Assembly: GCA_002383285.1 (NCBI GenBank)
Contig: DFXU01000058.1
Location: forward strand, 1,343 to 59,543
DNA from: Caryophanales bacterium UBA4100
GTDB taxonomy: Bacteria > Bacillota > Bacilli > Paenibacillales > UBA4045
Reading direction: 5' to 3'
DNA: 58,201 nt
Each line of letters begins with the position of its first letter. Within the stretch, counting starts at the first letter, position 1. Of this stretch, positions 7,323 to 17,232 are shown in pieces. The notes under the pieces are model-generated. The model did no database searches. It had not been told where the DNA came from and was given only the letters and a program-made list of their open reading frames with translations. Made by a program: the position numbers and the translations under genes.

Positions 7323-9407
7323 TCATTCCTGCACTACTTCAAGCGTTTCTTCAGTTACTTCCTCTTCTCCATCCTCTTCTCCAGCTTCTGATGGGGGACT
7401 TAGCTTCCAGCTTTCCGTTGATTCCTGCATGGCCTCAGATTCCAGCATCACACTAGGTATAAGAGGAACTGGGGCATTCGGATCAACAGGCCCAACCGGG
7501 TCGCTTACAGAAGATTCGGTTTCAGCAAGCTGCTTCAATTCTTCTGTGAATCGCATAAGATCACCATATATAATTTTGTCCGAATAACTCAAATCATTCT
7601 CAGCAAGCTCCTTATACGGGTCACATAAGCTAGCATCTACTTCAGCTGGGACATACCCCTTCTGATAGCATATATTGTCTGTATGCACATACTTATCCGT
7701 GATGAAGGTGCCGTCTCTTAGAATAATGAGAGGATCCTCATTGCTTGCAAACAAATTCTCACCGAAATCTAGTGGACTCTTCCCCTCGATACCTAATAGA
7801 TGCAGCAAGGTAGGTCTAACATCAATTTGACCAGAAACCTTAGAGATCGTTTGCCCTGCTACCCCAGGAATATGAATGATCAATGGCACTCTCTGCAATT
7901 GCGTCTGTTCATAATCATTAATTTCTTTACCAATAAATTTAGCCATCGCATCGTTATGAGTAGGTGAAATTCCGTAATGATCACCATAAAGGATGAATAT
8001 AGAATCTTCATATAATCCCGACTGCTTCATCTCCTCGAAGAAGATCTTCAAGGCTTCATCCGTGTAACGGACCGTAGTGAAATATCGATCTACTGTTCCA
8101 TCCCCTGAATCGAATTCAGGAATTAATTCATCAATCTTCTTCAATGTGTATGGATGATGATTGGTTAATGTCAGAAGCTTGCTGTAAAAAGGCTGCGGCA
8201 AAGTCTTCATATGCTCAACCGATTGTTCGAAGAAAGGAATGTCCTTTAAGCCCCATCCAATTGAATTCTCTTCAGTAATCTCATAGTCTGGCTTGGAAAA
8301 ATATCGATCATAGCCTAGGTTCTTGTACATATTATCTCGGTTCCAGAACGACTTGTCATTAGCATGAAGGCTTGCTGAGTAATAACCATAATCTTTGAGC
8401 AACTTAGGAGTAGCATTGTACTCATTCGTAGCGTGGGTGAAATATACGGCTCCACTCGGTAATGGATAGAGTGAATTATCCACAATAAACTCTGCATCTG
8501 AGGTTTTACCTTGGCCTGTCTGATGATAGAATTCATCGAAATAATAGCTTTCTTTAATAAGATCATTAAGGAATGGTGTAATCTCTTGTCCGAATAATGT
8601 GTTATTAATGACAAAGCTCTGCATGGATTCAACTGAGATCAAGACCACATTCTTCCCTTTGGCAATACCCAGTAGATCTTCAGACTGCTCTATCGTGTTA
8701 ATCGGGAGCTCCTTCACATAATTCTCAACGTCTACTAGCTTATCGCTCGTTGCGAACGCTCGCTGTGTCTTGGTTTTGGAGCTTAGAATTAAATCATAGA
8801 CGTGATAATTATAAGTTCCTATACTCTTGACCAGAATATTACGATCGAATGTTCTTGTTAGTAGCTCTGGACGTACCGTCTCAGCCATACCAAGGTTAAC
8901 AACAAAGCAGACAATCGCAATAACGAACACTGTGCTTAGCTCTGGCGCCTTAATTTCTACCGGAGGCAGCTTGCGTATCCATACAATCGCCAACAGGATA
9001 GCAAAATCCGTGAAGAAGAACACATCACTCACATGTAATAGCTCCATCGCACTATTCCCTAAGTCTCCAGCGTTCTTACCTTGGAATAGAATCGGCAAAG
9101 TAATGAAGTCGTGGAAAAACCGGTAGTACCATGCATTAGCAAATAGAATGAACGATGACAGGAAGCTAACGATCAGGATAGCTGTATTCTTCCTTTTGCG
9201 AGTAACCATCATTGCAAGCCAAACCATTAGAAGAATAGCGCTAAGGGGACTAATCAAGGCAATAATCTCTTGATACCAGCCATTAATTGGTAATTCGAAC
9301 ACATATCTCTGAACAATATGAGTTTTTAGCCAAATCAAAAAAACTGCCAGATGAAAAAACCACAATCTAGAGTATGATTGCTTCAATGCTTGAATTAATT
9401 TAGACAT
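7323..9407 (-). CDS. LtaS-type sulfatase-fold glycerol phosphate transferase
   Basis: Membrane enzyme of the lipoteichoic acid synthase/phosphoglycerol transferase family, expected to move glycerol phosphate from phosphatidylglycerol onto a growing chain at the outer membrane face. The start is the ATG at 9407 with GGAGGG 8 nt upstream (694 residues). Five membrane segments fill residues ~10-180, then an extracellular alkaline-phosphatase-like domain. SVESMQSF supplies a metal-binding Glu and GQGKTSDAEF the nucleophile Thr (about residue 302). ILYGDHYG and HTDNICYQKGY are also family-like. The C-terminus has an unusual Pro-rich then acidic tail. Monocistronic; synthase or primase role cannot be told from sequence. 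Confidence 0.88.
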   Translation of the reverse strand: MSKLIQALKQSYSRLWFFHLAVFLIWLKTHIVQRYVFELPINGWYQEIIALISPLSAILLMVWLAMMVTRKRKNTAILIVSFLSSFILFANAWYYRFFHDFITLPILFQGKNAGDLGNSAMELLHVSDVFFFTDFAILLAIVWIRKLPPVEIKAPELSTVFVIAIVCFVVNLGMAETVRPELLTRTFDRNILVKSIGTYNYHVYDLILSSKTKTQRAFATSDKLVDVENYVKELPINTIEQSEDLLGIAKGKNVVLISVESMQSFVINNTLFGQEITPFLNDLIKESYYFDEFYHQTGQGKTSDAEFIVDNSLYPLPSGAVYFTHATNEYNATPKLLKDYGYYSASLHANDKSFWNRDNMYKNLGYDRYFSKPDYEITEENSIGWGLKDIPFFEQSVEHMKTLPQPFYSKLLTLTNHHPYTLKKIDELIPEFDSGDGTVDRYFTTVRYTDEALKIFFEEMKQSGLYEDSIFILYGDHYGISPTHNDAMAKFIGKEINDYEQTQLQRVPLIIHIPGVAGQTISKVSGQIDVRPTLLHLLGIEGKSPLDFGENLFASNEDPLIILRDGTFITDKYVHTDNICYQKGYVPAEVDASLCDPYKELAENDLSYSDKIIYGDLMRFTEELKQLAETESSVSDPVGPVDPNAPVPLIPSVMLESEAMQESTESWKLSPPSEAGEEDGEEEVTEETLEVVQE

Positions 9408-9520
9408 TCGTATGTTCCCTCCAGAAACTCGATACCCGCACTTTTCTATATGTGTGTACATGGTCTCGTTTGCATTATTATTCATAAAAATCCATGAAAG
9501 CTTAACAATAAAGTTCTAAA

Positions 9521-9529
9521 ATTATATCA
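9521..9529 (-). promoter_or_regulatory. Extended -10 for the LtaS-type gene
   Basis: TGATATAAT on the minus strand fits the extended -10 TGnTATAAT. No good -35 is seen. It would give a leader of about 105 nt. Confidence 0.45.
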
Positions 9530-9792
9530 TAAAAATCGCTTATAAAGATCATACAAAAGTACGATTTTACGAACTCTATATGAATAATACGAAGGTCAAG
9601 CTAAAAAGGTTGCTGTTATCCCCAAAAATTCCCTAGAATCCGTATTTTATAAGATGTGGAAGTATTTTCTGATATGATATATACTCTCGTAAATCAATCT
9701 TACTTCAATATAATTACCATGATCTATTTCGAATAAGGGAAACCTGTACATTATTCATTATAACCTAGAGTATGAGTCATAAGGTATTTGTG

Positions 9793-9801
9793 TGATATAA
9801 T
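9793..9801 (+). promoter_or_regulatory. Extended -10 for ywqB-ywqA
   Basis: TGATATAAT fits the extended -10 TGnTATAAT, with a second overlapping TATAAT at 9801-9806. Transcription would start near 9808, about 28 nt before the ywqB ATG. Confidence 0.5.
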
Positions 9802-9835
9802 ATAATGAGATTTTTACTAGCGGAGGCAATATAGA

Positions 9836-11431
9836 ATGGAAGATCCCTACATTTCACGGGAAGCTGTTGCAGTGCTCGGCTCCAAAGTCGAGTCCCTATT
9901 CTCTCTTGAGACACTACAAGAAGGCTTTCAATTATTGAATAACGGTGCATTCAAGCATATCTGGATTGATGATTTCTTCATTGTACATGCAATCTTAACG
10001 GATGATAGAGATTATAAGCTGCAGTTGGATTTAGATTTCTTCCTAGCCAGTGAATGCGCTTGTCAGACTACGAAGCATTGTCGGCATATGGCTGCAGTTT
10101 TCTTCAAGCTGTATAGTCAGCATGGCCAACCGGAGTTATGGTTAACACAAGTAAGAACAGCCCACGCATCAACCTTATTGCCTACCTCACCAACCTTCAG
10201 GCCACAACATATGGTCATTAAGGAGCTTCACGAGCTGAGCTTTGAAGCTTTTGGGCAATGGTCCGTTCTCCTAGAGAAGGAATATGATAAATTATATCGT
10301 CGTAGTAACGATCGGTTTAGAATTGACATTTTTTACTTTACCGCCTACAAGAAGCTATGCGCATTCGCAGATCATTGGGAGCCCTCGGAGGTTGCTATAT
10401 TCCGTTTGTATGTCGCCATCTTCGTGTTAATGAAAGCCGAACGACACTTCGATAAGCTGACACAGGATTACCCGCATAGTTATTACAATAAAGTAACGAT
10501 TGATTTAAACGATCACTTCCTAGACAAAATCATGGATGCCGTTCAACGCATAGACACTGATGTCTTCCAGAAGGAACAACGAGTGTACGGAGAAGCTATT
10601 CGAGATCTTATTCGTCAGGCTGAAGCCACTCACTCACAAACTTCGTTCGATTGGGTATCCATTCAACGTTACTTATGGACACATCTGTTATTTGATGCGA
10701 CCTGGATGAGTATAGAATCCGAATATCTGCATAGTATCGTCAATGATTCGGAAGTAGCGCCCTCCACTGCTAGTCATGCTGCAATGACGGCAACTCAGCT
10801 CTACTGGTTATTAGGTAATGACGAAGAAGCTATGCGTTTACTCTCGCATCCTCTGATATCGCCTGTTCATATCGCAGCTTCATATGTGGAGGCTCATTAT
10901 AAATCAGGCGCGTGGGATCGACTAGGGAAGTGGTTGACCTTTATTCTCCCTTACTTACGCCGTGCTTCTGCAGATCAATTCCATCGTGTATTATCCTATT
11001 GGAGAGAGCATGCCAAGCAGACGAATAACGATTCCTCCTTTCGACATGCATTAATGACACTGTTACCTCGCAGTTACCCACAATTTACGGATTTCTTATT
11101 AAAAACTAACCAATATGAGGAATGGGTTTACTTCCATTTGTTGAATGGCGTAACTCCAAGTAAAATTGACCGAGCACAGCTCAAGCAGGTTGAATCCCGC
11201 GATGTTCATATGGTACTCCCTATATATCACCATGCCGTCGAAAGACAGATGGCGCTACGTAATCGAACAGCCTACAGAGAATCCGTGAAATTACTTAAGA
11301 AAATGAAAGAATATTATACAACAGCCAATGATAGTGGTCGCTTCGACATGTTCATTCGCGAGCTGTCTGCGAAGCATCAGAGACTCCACGCTTTCCAAGA
11401 GGAGCTAGAGAAAGGAAGACTCTTACGATGA
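9836..11431 (+). CDS. ywqB: SWIM zinc-finger protein (YwqB-like)
   Basis: 531-residue cytoplasmic protein with an N-terminal SWIM zinc finger: Cys73-x-Cys75, then Cys-x-His in TKHCRHMAA, fitting CxCxnCxH. The rest is alpha-helical without a motif I recognise. SWIM domains bind DNA or protein partners; no enzymatic residue is visible. The ATG has GGAGG 9 nt upstream. It overlaps the SNF2 helicase gene by ATGA, so the two are made together, as in the Bacillus subtilis ywqB-ywqA pair. The likely role is partner or targeting subunit of the helicase (inference). Confidence 0.85.
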   Translation: MEDPYISREAVAVLGSKVESLFSLETLQEGFQLLNNGAFKHIWIDDFFIVHAILTDDRDYKLQLDLDFFLASECACQTTKHCRHMAAVFFKLYSQHGQPELWLTQVRTAHASTLLPTSPTFRPQHMVIKELHELSFEAFGQWSVLLEKEYDKLYRRSNDRFRIDIFYFTAYKKLCAFADHWEPSEVAIFRLYVAIFVLMKAERHFDKLTQDYPHSYYNKVTIDLNDHFLDKIMDAVQRIDTDVFQKEQRVYGEAIRDLIRQAEATHSQTSFDWVSIQRYLWTHLLFDATWMSIESEYLHSIVNDSEVAPSTASHAAMTATQLYWLLGNDEEAMRLLSHPLISPVHIAASYVEAHYKSGAWDRLGKWLTFILPYLRRASADQFHRVLSYWREHAKQTNNDSSFRHALMTLLPRSYPQFTDFLLKTNQYEEWVYFHLLNGVTPSKIDRAQLKQVESRDVHMVLPIYHHAVERQMALRNRTAYRESVKLLKKMKEYYTTANDSGRFDMFIRELSAKHQRLHAFQEELEKGRLLR

Positions 11432-14340
11432 GAACAACACTCTCCATCAGCTTATACGGACAATGGCTTGCCTCAGGCTTCTATGCAGTCTGGGGGCAGT
11501 CTTCCGACGGTGAATGGCTCTCATCTTTGGAATTAAAGCTACTCTTATTTGCTACACATCAGGACTCCTTCTACGGAACACATATTACAACTTGGGAGTC
11601 CGAGGATGTCGAAGGTATCAAGCTGTCAGCTGTCGAAGCCCTCAGCTTCTTCACCGCTACCATAGAGGTTAATCCATTCATCTCGTTAGTATGGAATCAA
11701 CCGTTAAGCAAAGCTCGAGATATAGCACCAGCTATTAAGACAGCATTGCAGCAGGGGACCATTACTCCGTCGTTCGAGGGTTGGAAGGATCATCACTACC
11801 ACTGGAATGTACAGCAAACAACAATGACCGACTCCACTTCGTTGTCCACATTATCTGCACTGCTGGATCACGATGAGCAGATAGGTGATTGGGTTCGTCA
11901 TCTTATGCTGGAGTCGCTTGAAAGTCGCCCCGAGCAGCGAGCAGCAATTAAACGGCTCGAGCTTCTACAGCAAACATTAGGTCAGTTCTCACCGGAGCAG
12001 ACAGCACACTTCCCGAAAGAACAGGAGTTACTCCGACTGATTGGATGGACATCTGATACTAGCCCCTTCCGTGCATCCTTGCGTCTACAAGAGCCCACAC
12101 ACGCTTCTGGGACGAACGGCTGGCGACTGACCTACATATTAATCGATCAACAATCTCCCGATCTTATTCTGGAATGTGATGAGACTGGCAGTCCGATAGG
12201 AATTGCTCCAGAAGCATGGCTGCCCTACGTCGATCAAGCTTCTTCCATGCTCAGCGTGTGGCTGCATCTTGTGCCAGAAATCGCGGCTACCCTTACTCCT
12301 CCTCGTCTGAAGATGGAGCTGAATGATCATGAGGCATGGGGATTCTTAAGCGAATATAGTCAGCGAATTGTCCAATGGGGCGGCTCCGTAATGTTGCCCG
12401 CCTGGTGGAACAAGCTGCGTAGTCAGAGACCTAAGCTCAAGGCAAGCATGAGGAATCCCGATGATTCCATATCACTCTTCGGTGTAGACCAGATGATGAA
12501 ATTTGATTGGAAGCTATCTATTGGCGATATTGATCTCACTGAAGAAGAATTCCATTCGATTACCGCGGGTCAGAAGCAGCTTCACTTCGTCCGCGGCGAA
12601 TGGATTTCACTCGATCAAGCGTTAATCGATCAAATTCGTAAGGTTGTTGAAAAATCGAAACGTCGAAAAGGAATTCCTCTACGAGAATTACTGCAGCGCC
12701 ATCTCGCTAATGAGCATAGCTTAGACGTTCAGCTTGATGACGAGGCTGCTCCTATCGAGTGGGAGGTCGAGATGGCCGGTAGCTTGCTGCAATGGATGCA
12801 GCAGTTAAATCAGAATGGAGATATTCCTGTTATACCCGTGCCAGACACTTTCCATGGATCGTTGCGCGGGTATCAAGCACAAGGATTATCTTGGTTAATA
12901 TTCCTTCGTCGTTTCGGCTTAGGCGGCTGTCTCGCTGATGATATGGGTCTCGGAAAGACTATTCAATACATCGCCTACTTGCTGCAGGTGAAGAAGGTAG
13001 AGACGAGCAGCGCACCTTCTCTACTGATATGTCCAACATCTCTAGTCGGTAACTGGGAGAAGGAACTCCATCGATTCGCTCCTGACCTGAATATTTACTT
13101 GCATTACGGTATAGATCGACCGCGAGATCCAGAGCAGTTTAATCGCGCAGTGCAAGATTGCGATCTTGTTGTAACAACCTATATGACTGCTTTGCTGGAT
13201 ATCAGCTGTCTAACCTCGTTGCATTGGAACTCCCTGTGTCTCGATGAAGCACAGAATATTAAGAATGCCTATACCAAGCAAGCATCAGCCATACGTCGTA
13301 TTTCAGCAGAGCACCGCATTGCTATGACGGGTACTCCGGTCGAGAATCGCCTTAGCGAGCTCTGGTCAATCTACGAATTTATGAATCCAGGCTATCTGGG
13401 TAGTCATACACAATTCCAGAAGCAATTCTCCCGAGAGGTTGAGCGATCAACAACCGGAGATGCTGCTGCACAGGTTCGTAAATTCATTAAACCATTCATG
13501 CTCAGACGATCGAAGTCGGATCCACTGATCGTACCGGATCTCCCTGATAAGATAGAATCCAAAGTGTATGTTCCACTAACCAAAGAGCAAGCAGCACTTT
13601 ACGATAATGTCCTTGACCAATTATTCCGCGGCCTGGATGGCCGCTCCGGCATTGATCGTCGCGGCGCAATTCTGAGCGCGTTGACAAAGCTGAAGCAAAT
13701 TTGTAATCATCCTGCATTGTTCACTAAGGAGGCGAGCGTCTCCGCGATCCTTGCATCTAGGTCCCACAAAACGATACGCTTATTGGAGATGGTTCGTGAG
13801 CTGCGTGAAGAAGGGGATCGCTGTCTGATCTTTACCCAATATGCAGAGATGGGCTTCCTGTTACAACGTATGCTGGAGAAGGAGATGGAGGAGAAGGTAC
13901 TTTACCTGCATGGAGGATCAACCAAGCTGCAGCGTGATCGAATGGTCGAGGAATTTCAGAGTGAAGATCAGACACGGAGAAGCACCAACGTTGGCAATAA
14001 TAATGATAAAGGCATTTTCGTCTTATCACTAAAAGCAGGGGGAACGGGATTGAACCTCACTGCTGCGAATCATGTATTCCACTTCGACCGTTGGTGGAAC
14101 CCGGCCGTCGAGAATCAAGCGACCGACCGCGCATACCGTATCGGTCAGAACCGTCACGTACAGGTACACAAGTTCGTCTGCCTTGGAACGCTCGAGGAGC
14201 GCATCGATGAGATGATCGAGCAGAAGCAAGGGCTCACCCGTCAGATTACCGGAAGCGGCAGCGAGCAATGGGTCACGGAGATGTCGACGGATGAGCTTCA
14301 AGATCTGTTCGCGCTTAGACGAAGTTGGCTGGAGGGTTGA
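11428..14340 (+). CDS. ywqA: SNF2-family helicase/translocase (YwqA-like)
   Basis: 970-residue Swi2/Snf2 ATPase, a double-strand DNA translocase family that remodels protein-nucleic acid complexes. The N-terminal ~450 residues are a bacterial SNF2-associated region. The ATPase core follows: RGYQAQGLSWL, Walker A DDMGLGKT (about 505-512), motif II DEAQ (about 604), MTGTPVENR, then the C-terminal lobe with LIFTQYAEM, SLKAGGTGLNL and motif VI ATDRAYRIGQ (about 900). All motifs are intact. It overlaps ywqB by 4 nt. The cellular substrate is unknown; roles in transcription recycling or repair are guesses by analogy with RapA. Confidence 0.93.
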   Translation: MRTTLSISLYGQWLASGFYAVWGQSSDGEWLSSLELKLLLFATHQDSFYGTHITTWESEDVEGIKLSAVEALSFFTATIEVNPFISLVWNQPLSKARDIAPAIKTALQQGTITPSFEGWKDHHYHWNVQQTTMTDSTSLSTLSALLDHDEQIGDWVRHLMLESLESRPEQRAAIKRLELLQQTLGQFSPEQTAHFPKEQELLRLIGWTSDTSPFRASLRLQEPTHASGTNGWRLTYILIDQQSPDLILECDETGSPIGIAPEAWLPYVDQASSMLSVWLHLVPEIAATLTPPRLKMELNDHEAWGFLSEYSQRIVQWGGSVMLPAWWNKLRSQRPKLKASMRNPDDSISLFGVDQMMKFDWKLSIGDIDLTEEEFHSITAGQKQLHFVRGEWISLDQALIDQIRKVVEKSKRRKGIPLRELLQRHLANEHSLDVQLDDEAAPIEWEVEMAGSLLQWMQQLNQNGDIPVIPVPDTFHGSLRGYQAQGLSWLIFLRRFGLGGCLADDMGLGKTIQYIAYLLQVKKVETSSAPSLLICPTSLVGNWEKELHRFAPDLNIYLHYGIDRPRDPEQFNRAVQDCDLVVTTYMTALLDISCLTSLHWNSLCLDEAQNIKNAYTKQASAIRRISAEHRIAMTGTPVENRLSELWSIYEFMNPGYLGSHTQFQKQFSREVERSTTGDAAAQVRKFIKPFMLRRSKSDPLIVPDLPDKIESKVYVPLTKEQAALYDNVLDQLFRGLDGRSGIDRRGAILSALTKLKQICNHPALFTKEASVSAILASRSHKTIRLLEMVRELREEGDRCLIFTQYAEMGFLLQRMLEKEMEEKVLYLHGGSTKLQRDRMVEEFQSEDQTRRSTNVGNNNDKGIFVLSLKAGGTGLNLTAANHVFHFDRWWNPAVENQATDRAYRIGQNRHVQVHKFVCLGTLEERIDEMIEQKQGLTRQITGSGSEQWVTEMSTDELQDLFALRRSWLEG

Positions 14341-14342
14341 TA

Positions 14343-14363
14343 GCTAATCGGAAGGGGATTAGC
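14343..14363. terminator. Small hairpin between ywqA and the dehydrogenase gene
   Basis: GCTAATC (14343-14349) and GATTAGC (14357-14363), 7-bp stem, between convergent genes. There is no T-run on either side, so termination strength is doubtful. Confidence 0.35.
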
Positions 14364-14400
14364 CAATTCGATCAGGGCCACTCCCTTCAATTACTTGCAC

Positions 14401-15354
14401 TTAATACTGTTCAATCAGATTCACTAGATTGAGGGTGGGCTCCTTACCTTCTAGGTAGGAACCTAAATTGATCAGTAAGATCTCCACTGCTCTGTTATGG
14501 TATTGATCGGTTATGCCCCCATTATGAGGGGTAATGATCACATTATCCATATCCCATAATGGATTGTCGACTGGTAGCGGCTCCTGCTCGAATACGTCAA
14601 GACCCGCACCTGCAATCTCGCCTCCCTGTAGAGCTGCAATTAAGGCCTCTGTATGTGTCGTCCCTCCCCTCCCAATATTAATATAATAAGCAGACCGTTT
14701 CATAACTCGAAATTGCTCCCAGGAGAACATATGACGGGTCTGATTTGTCAAAGGAGTCGTTACTACCACATAATCGCTCTCTTCCAATACATTGCGAAGC
14801 CCATGTATATCAAACATCTGATCCACATTCGCTGAAGAATATCCCGTGCGTCTGACTCCAAGAACATTCATTTCGAATGCTTTAGCAAGGCGTGCGATCT
14901 CAGCACCAATAGCACCTACACCGACAATACCTATTGTCTTTCCATGTATTTCGCCTAAATTGCTTGTTGGCTGCCACCTCTTATTCACTTGGTTACGCAC
15001 AGAGTGATGAACCTTACGGCTGAAGGAGAGCATCATGGCAAATACGGTCTCAGAGGTCGGTATTGGATGAACTCCGCTAGCAGTAGTTACTAGTATCCCA
15101 TGCTGATTTAATTCTTCAAGTGGAAGCTTTTCCACTCCCGCTCCCCATGCCTGCACCCACTTCAGCTTCGTATCGCCGCTTAAACACTGCTCTGCAATTT
15201 CCGGCTTCCAACCACAGATGATCTCCGCTTCTTGCAAATGTGGAAGCCAAGCTCCCTTGTCATCTCCACATATGATTCTCCAGTCGGAAGCTTTCAGTTG
15301 AATGGACTGAATCTGTTCATCTGATAAGGAATGAAGTACTATCATGGTCCTCAT
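14401..15354 (-). CDS. D-2-hydroxyacid dehydrogenase family protein
   Basis: NAD(P)-dependent oxidoreductase of the D-isomer 2-hydroxyacid dehydrogenase family, interconverting a 2-oxoacid and its D-2-hydroxyacid. 317 residues. The Rossmann motif is GKTIGIVGVGAIGAEIARLA (about 140-160). Catalytic Arg lies in YINIGRGGT, Glu in GLDVFEQEPL, and His in ITPHNGG, so it should be active. ATG at 15354 with GGGAG 10 nt upstream. It follows the sugar ABC permeases on the same strand by 76 nt and may be co-transcribed, which hints at use of a sugar-acid derivative. Substrate cannot be told from sequence. Confidence 0.88.
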   Translation of the reverse strand: MRTMIVLHSLSDEQIQSIQLKASDWRIICGDDKGAWLPHLQEAEIICGWKPEIAEQCLSGDTKLKWVQAWGAGVEKLPLEELNQHGILVTTASGVHPIPTSETVFAMMLSFSRKVHHSVRNQVNKRWQPTSNLGEIHGKTIGIVGVGAIGAEIARLAKAFEMNVLGVRRTGYSSANVDQMFDIHGLRNVLEESDYVVVTTPLTNQTRHMFSWEQFRVMKRSAYYINIGRGGTTHTEALIAALQGGEIAGAGLDVFEQEPLPVDNPLWDMDNVIITPHNGGITDQYHNRAVEILLINLGSYLEGKEPTLNLVNLIEQY

Positions 15355-15430
15355 CTTACATCTTCTCCCTTCAAGATGGACCTAGGCTGACTTAAAATTC
15401 AGCATTACATAAAGATAGTGTGTAATCACA

Positions 15431-16258
15431 TTAGCCTTTGATAGCTCCGCTGGTCAGACCTTTAATAAACTGCTTCTGCATAATGATGAACACCACAATA
15501 ATCGGTATCATAAGCATCACCATTGCAGAGAAAAAAACAGGCCAATTTACAGAGAATTCACCCTTTAGCCGCTGGAGACCAAGCGTTATTGGAAACAGCT
15601 TTTTGTCCTGAAGCAGGATTAGCGGCAGGAAGAAGCTATTCCAAACATGCAATCCAGTTAAGATGATTACCGTTGCGATAATTGGACGTGAAACCGGTAG
15701 AATGATGCGCCAGAATGTCCCAACCTCAGAACAGCCATCGAGAAATGCTGCTTCCTTCAAATCCCTCGGAATTGTCTTGAAAAAACCGAAGAAAATAAAG
15801 ATAGCTAAAGATAAATTGAATGAAATAAACACAAGGATAAGTCCAAAATGTGTGTTAATAATACTTAACTGCTTCAATAATACGAACAAGGTAATGATCT
15901 TAGCCTGTAATGGAATCATAATACCTAATAGAAAATAACTAAATAGCTGCCTGCTGCCCCTAAAGTTCCAATTCAGTGCGTAAGCAGTCATAGACCCAAA
16001 TAAGGTGATGAATATAACACTGACCGATGTGAGTAGGAAGCTGTTGCCGAAGTAAGTAGAGAAATTGGCACTTTCCCAAGCTATCAAGTAATTATCAAGG
16101 CTCCAGCTATGCGGCCAGGCGAATGGATCGGTCATAAATTCCGAGCTTGATTTCATTGAAGAGACAAATATTAAAGCCAACGGGTACAGAATGAGAGCGC
16201 TGGTTACAGATAAAAGCATATAGATCAATACATTTTCAATTCGACCTATCATCTTCAT
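15431..16258 (-). CDS. Carbohydrate ABC transporter permease, MalG type
   Basis: Inner-membrane permease of a CUT1-family sugar importer, 275 residues with six predicted membrane segments. The EAA loop that contacts the ATPase reads EAAFLDGCSEVGTFWRIILP, with the usual EAA-x3-G arrangement. It lies 1 nt after the stop of the partner permease, and GGGAGG stands 12 nt before the ATG. No ATPase gene is in the cluster; such importers commonly borrow a shared MsmX-type ATPase. Substrate unknown. Confidence 0.92.
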   Translation of the reverse strand: MKMIGRIENVLIYMLLSVTSALILYPLALIFVSSMKSSSEFMTDPFAWPHSWSLDNYLIAWESANFSTYFGNSFLLTSVSVIFITLFGSMTAYALNWNFRGSRQLFSYFLLGIMIPLQAKIITLFVLLKQLSIINTHFGLILVFISFNLSLAIFIFFGFFKTIPRDLKEAAFLDGCSEVGTFWRIILPVSRPIIATVIILTGLHVWNSFFLPLILLQDKKLFPITLGLQRLKGEFSVNWPVFFSAMVMLMIPIIVVFIIMQKQFIKGLTSGAIKG

Positions 16259-16259
16259 T

Positions 16260-17141
16260 CTAGTACTCGACCTCCCTTTTCTTCAAATATCTCAGTTGTC
16301 CCAAAGAAACAATCGCGATAATTACAAAAAGGATAAGCGACATAGCAATGCCATAGCCAAATTGATTCATCTCAAAAGCGATCTTATAAATGGCTGTCCC
16401 TATTACTTGAGAAGAATCAATAGGGCCACCACCAGTCAATATATATACCAAATCAAACTCCTTAAGTGAATTGATTGTAGATAAAATTAAATTAATGGTA
16501 AGTGCTGGCGCAATCAACGGAAATGTGATATTCATAAATTGCTTCCATCGGCCAGCACCATCTATATTGGCGGACTCGTACAGATCAATAGGTATCGTTT
16601 GTAGTCCAGCTAAGTAAATAACCATAGCATAACCCATGTTCTGCCAAACGGATACGAAGACGACAGAGTATAATGAAGTAGCCGTCGATCCAAGCACATC
16701 ATAATTAGCAATTCGGTCCATACCTAAAGCTTCGAAAAAAATCTGCCACGAGCCAAAAACAGGATTCAAGATGGTGACCCACGTATAGGCTACAACAATC
16801 GAGCTAAGGATAGCAGGAAGAAAGAATATACTCCTAAATAAACCCGTCATTCTCAGCTTTCTATCAAGCAGGATAGCGAAGGATAGTGCAAGCACATTCT
16901 TGAGTACAACAACTAAAGCTGCAAAGGTAACAGAATTTTTTAGTACTTTATAGAAGAAAGGGTCATCAAAGATATCCTTGAAATTAGCAAGACCGATAAT
17001 AGCATAATTAGGTGATAGTCCATCCCAATCTGTAAGTGAATAATACAATCCACTAACGCTTGGATACATTACGAATAATGTATAGATCAATGTCGCTGGC
17101 AGCAAAAAGATGAGCAGATTCAGGGCTCTCTTCACTCTCAT
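16260..17141 (-). CDS. Sugar ABC transporter permease, MalF/LacF type
   Basis: First permease of the CUT1 sugar importer, 293 residues with six membrane segments. The EAA loop is ESANIDGAGRWKQFMNITFP. The phrases YPSVSGLYYSLTDWDG and ILTGGGPIDSSQVIGTAIY are typical of this permease class. The ATG at 17141 has GGAGG 11 nt upstream. It sits between the binding-protein gene (91 nt upstream) and the MalG-type permease (1 nt downstream), in one operon. Confidence 0.92.
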   Translation of the reverse strand: MRVKRALNLLIFLLPATLIYTLFVMYPSVSGLYYSLTDWDGLSPNYAIIGLANFKDIFDDPFFYKVLKNSVTFAALVVVLKNVLALSFAILLDRKLRMTGLFRSIFFLPAILSSIVVAYTWVTILNPVFGSWQIFFEALGMDRIANYDVLGSTATSLYSVVFVSVWQNMGYAMVIYLAGLQTIPIDLYESANIDGAGRWKQFMNITFPLIAPALTINLILSTINSLKEFDLVYILTGGGPIDSSQVIGTAIYKIAFEMNQFGYGIAMSLILFVIIAIVSLGQLRYLKKREVEY

Positions 17142-17232
17142 CTAGCCTCTTACCTCCATCCTATAAGATGCCCAAGGGGCTATATGCCCCTGGAGCAACA
17201 TCTGTTTATGATTTTTACTGTTCGTAAGTATG

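Larger units (their letters stand above)
9408..9835. other. Divergent AT-rich promoter region
   Basis: 428 nt between the LtaS-type gene and ywqB, without a credible gene. It holds one extended -10 for each side (9521-9529 minus, 9793-9801 plus). I see no operator or RNA structure that I can name. Confidence 0.6.

Noticed and set aside
9661..9680. Possible CodY box in the ywqB upstream region
   Set aside because: About five mismatches to the 15-bp consensus; expected by chance in AT-rich DNA.
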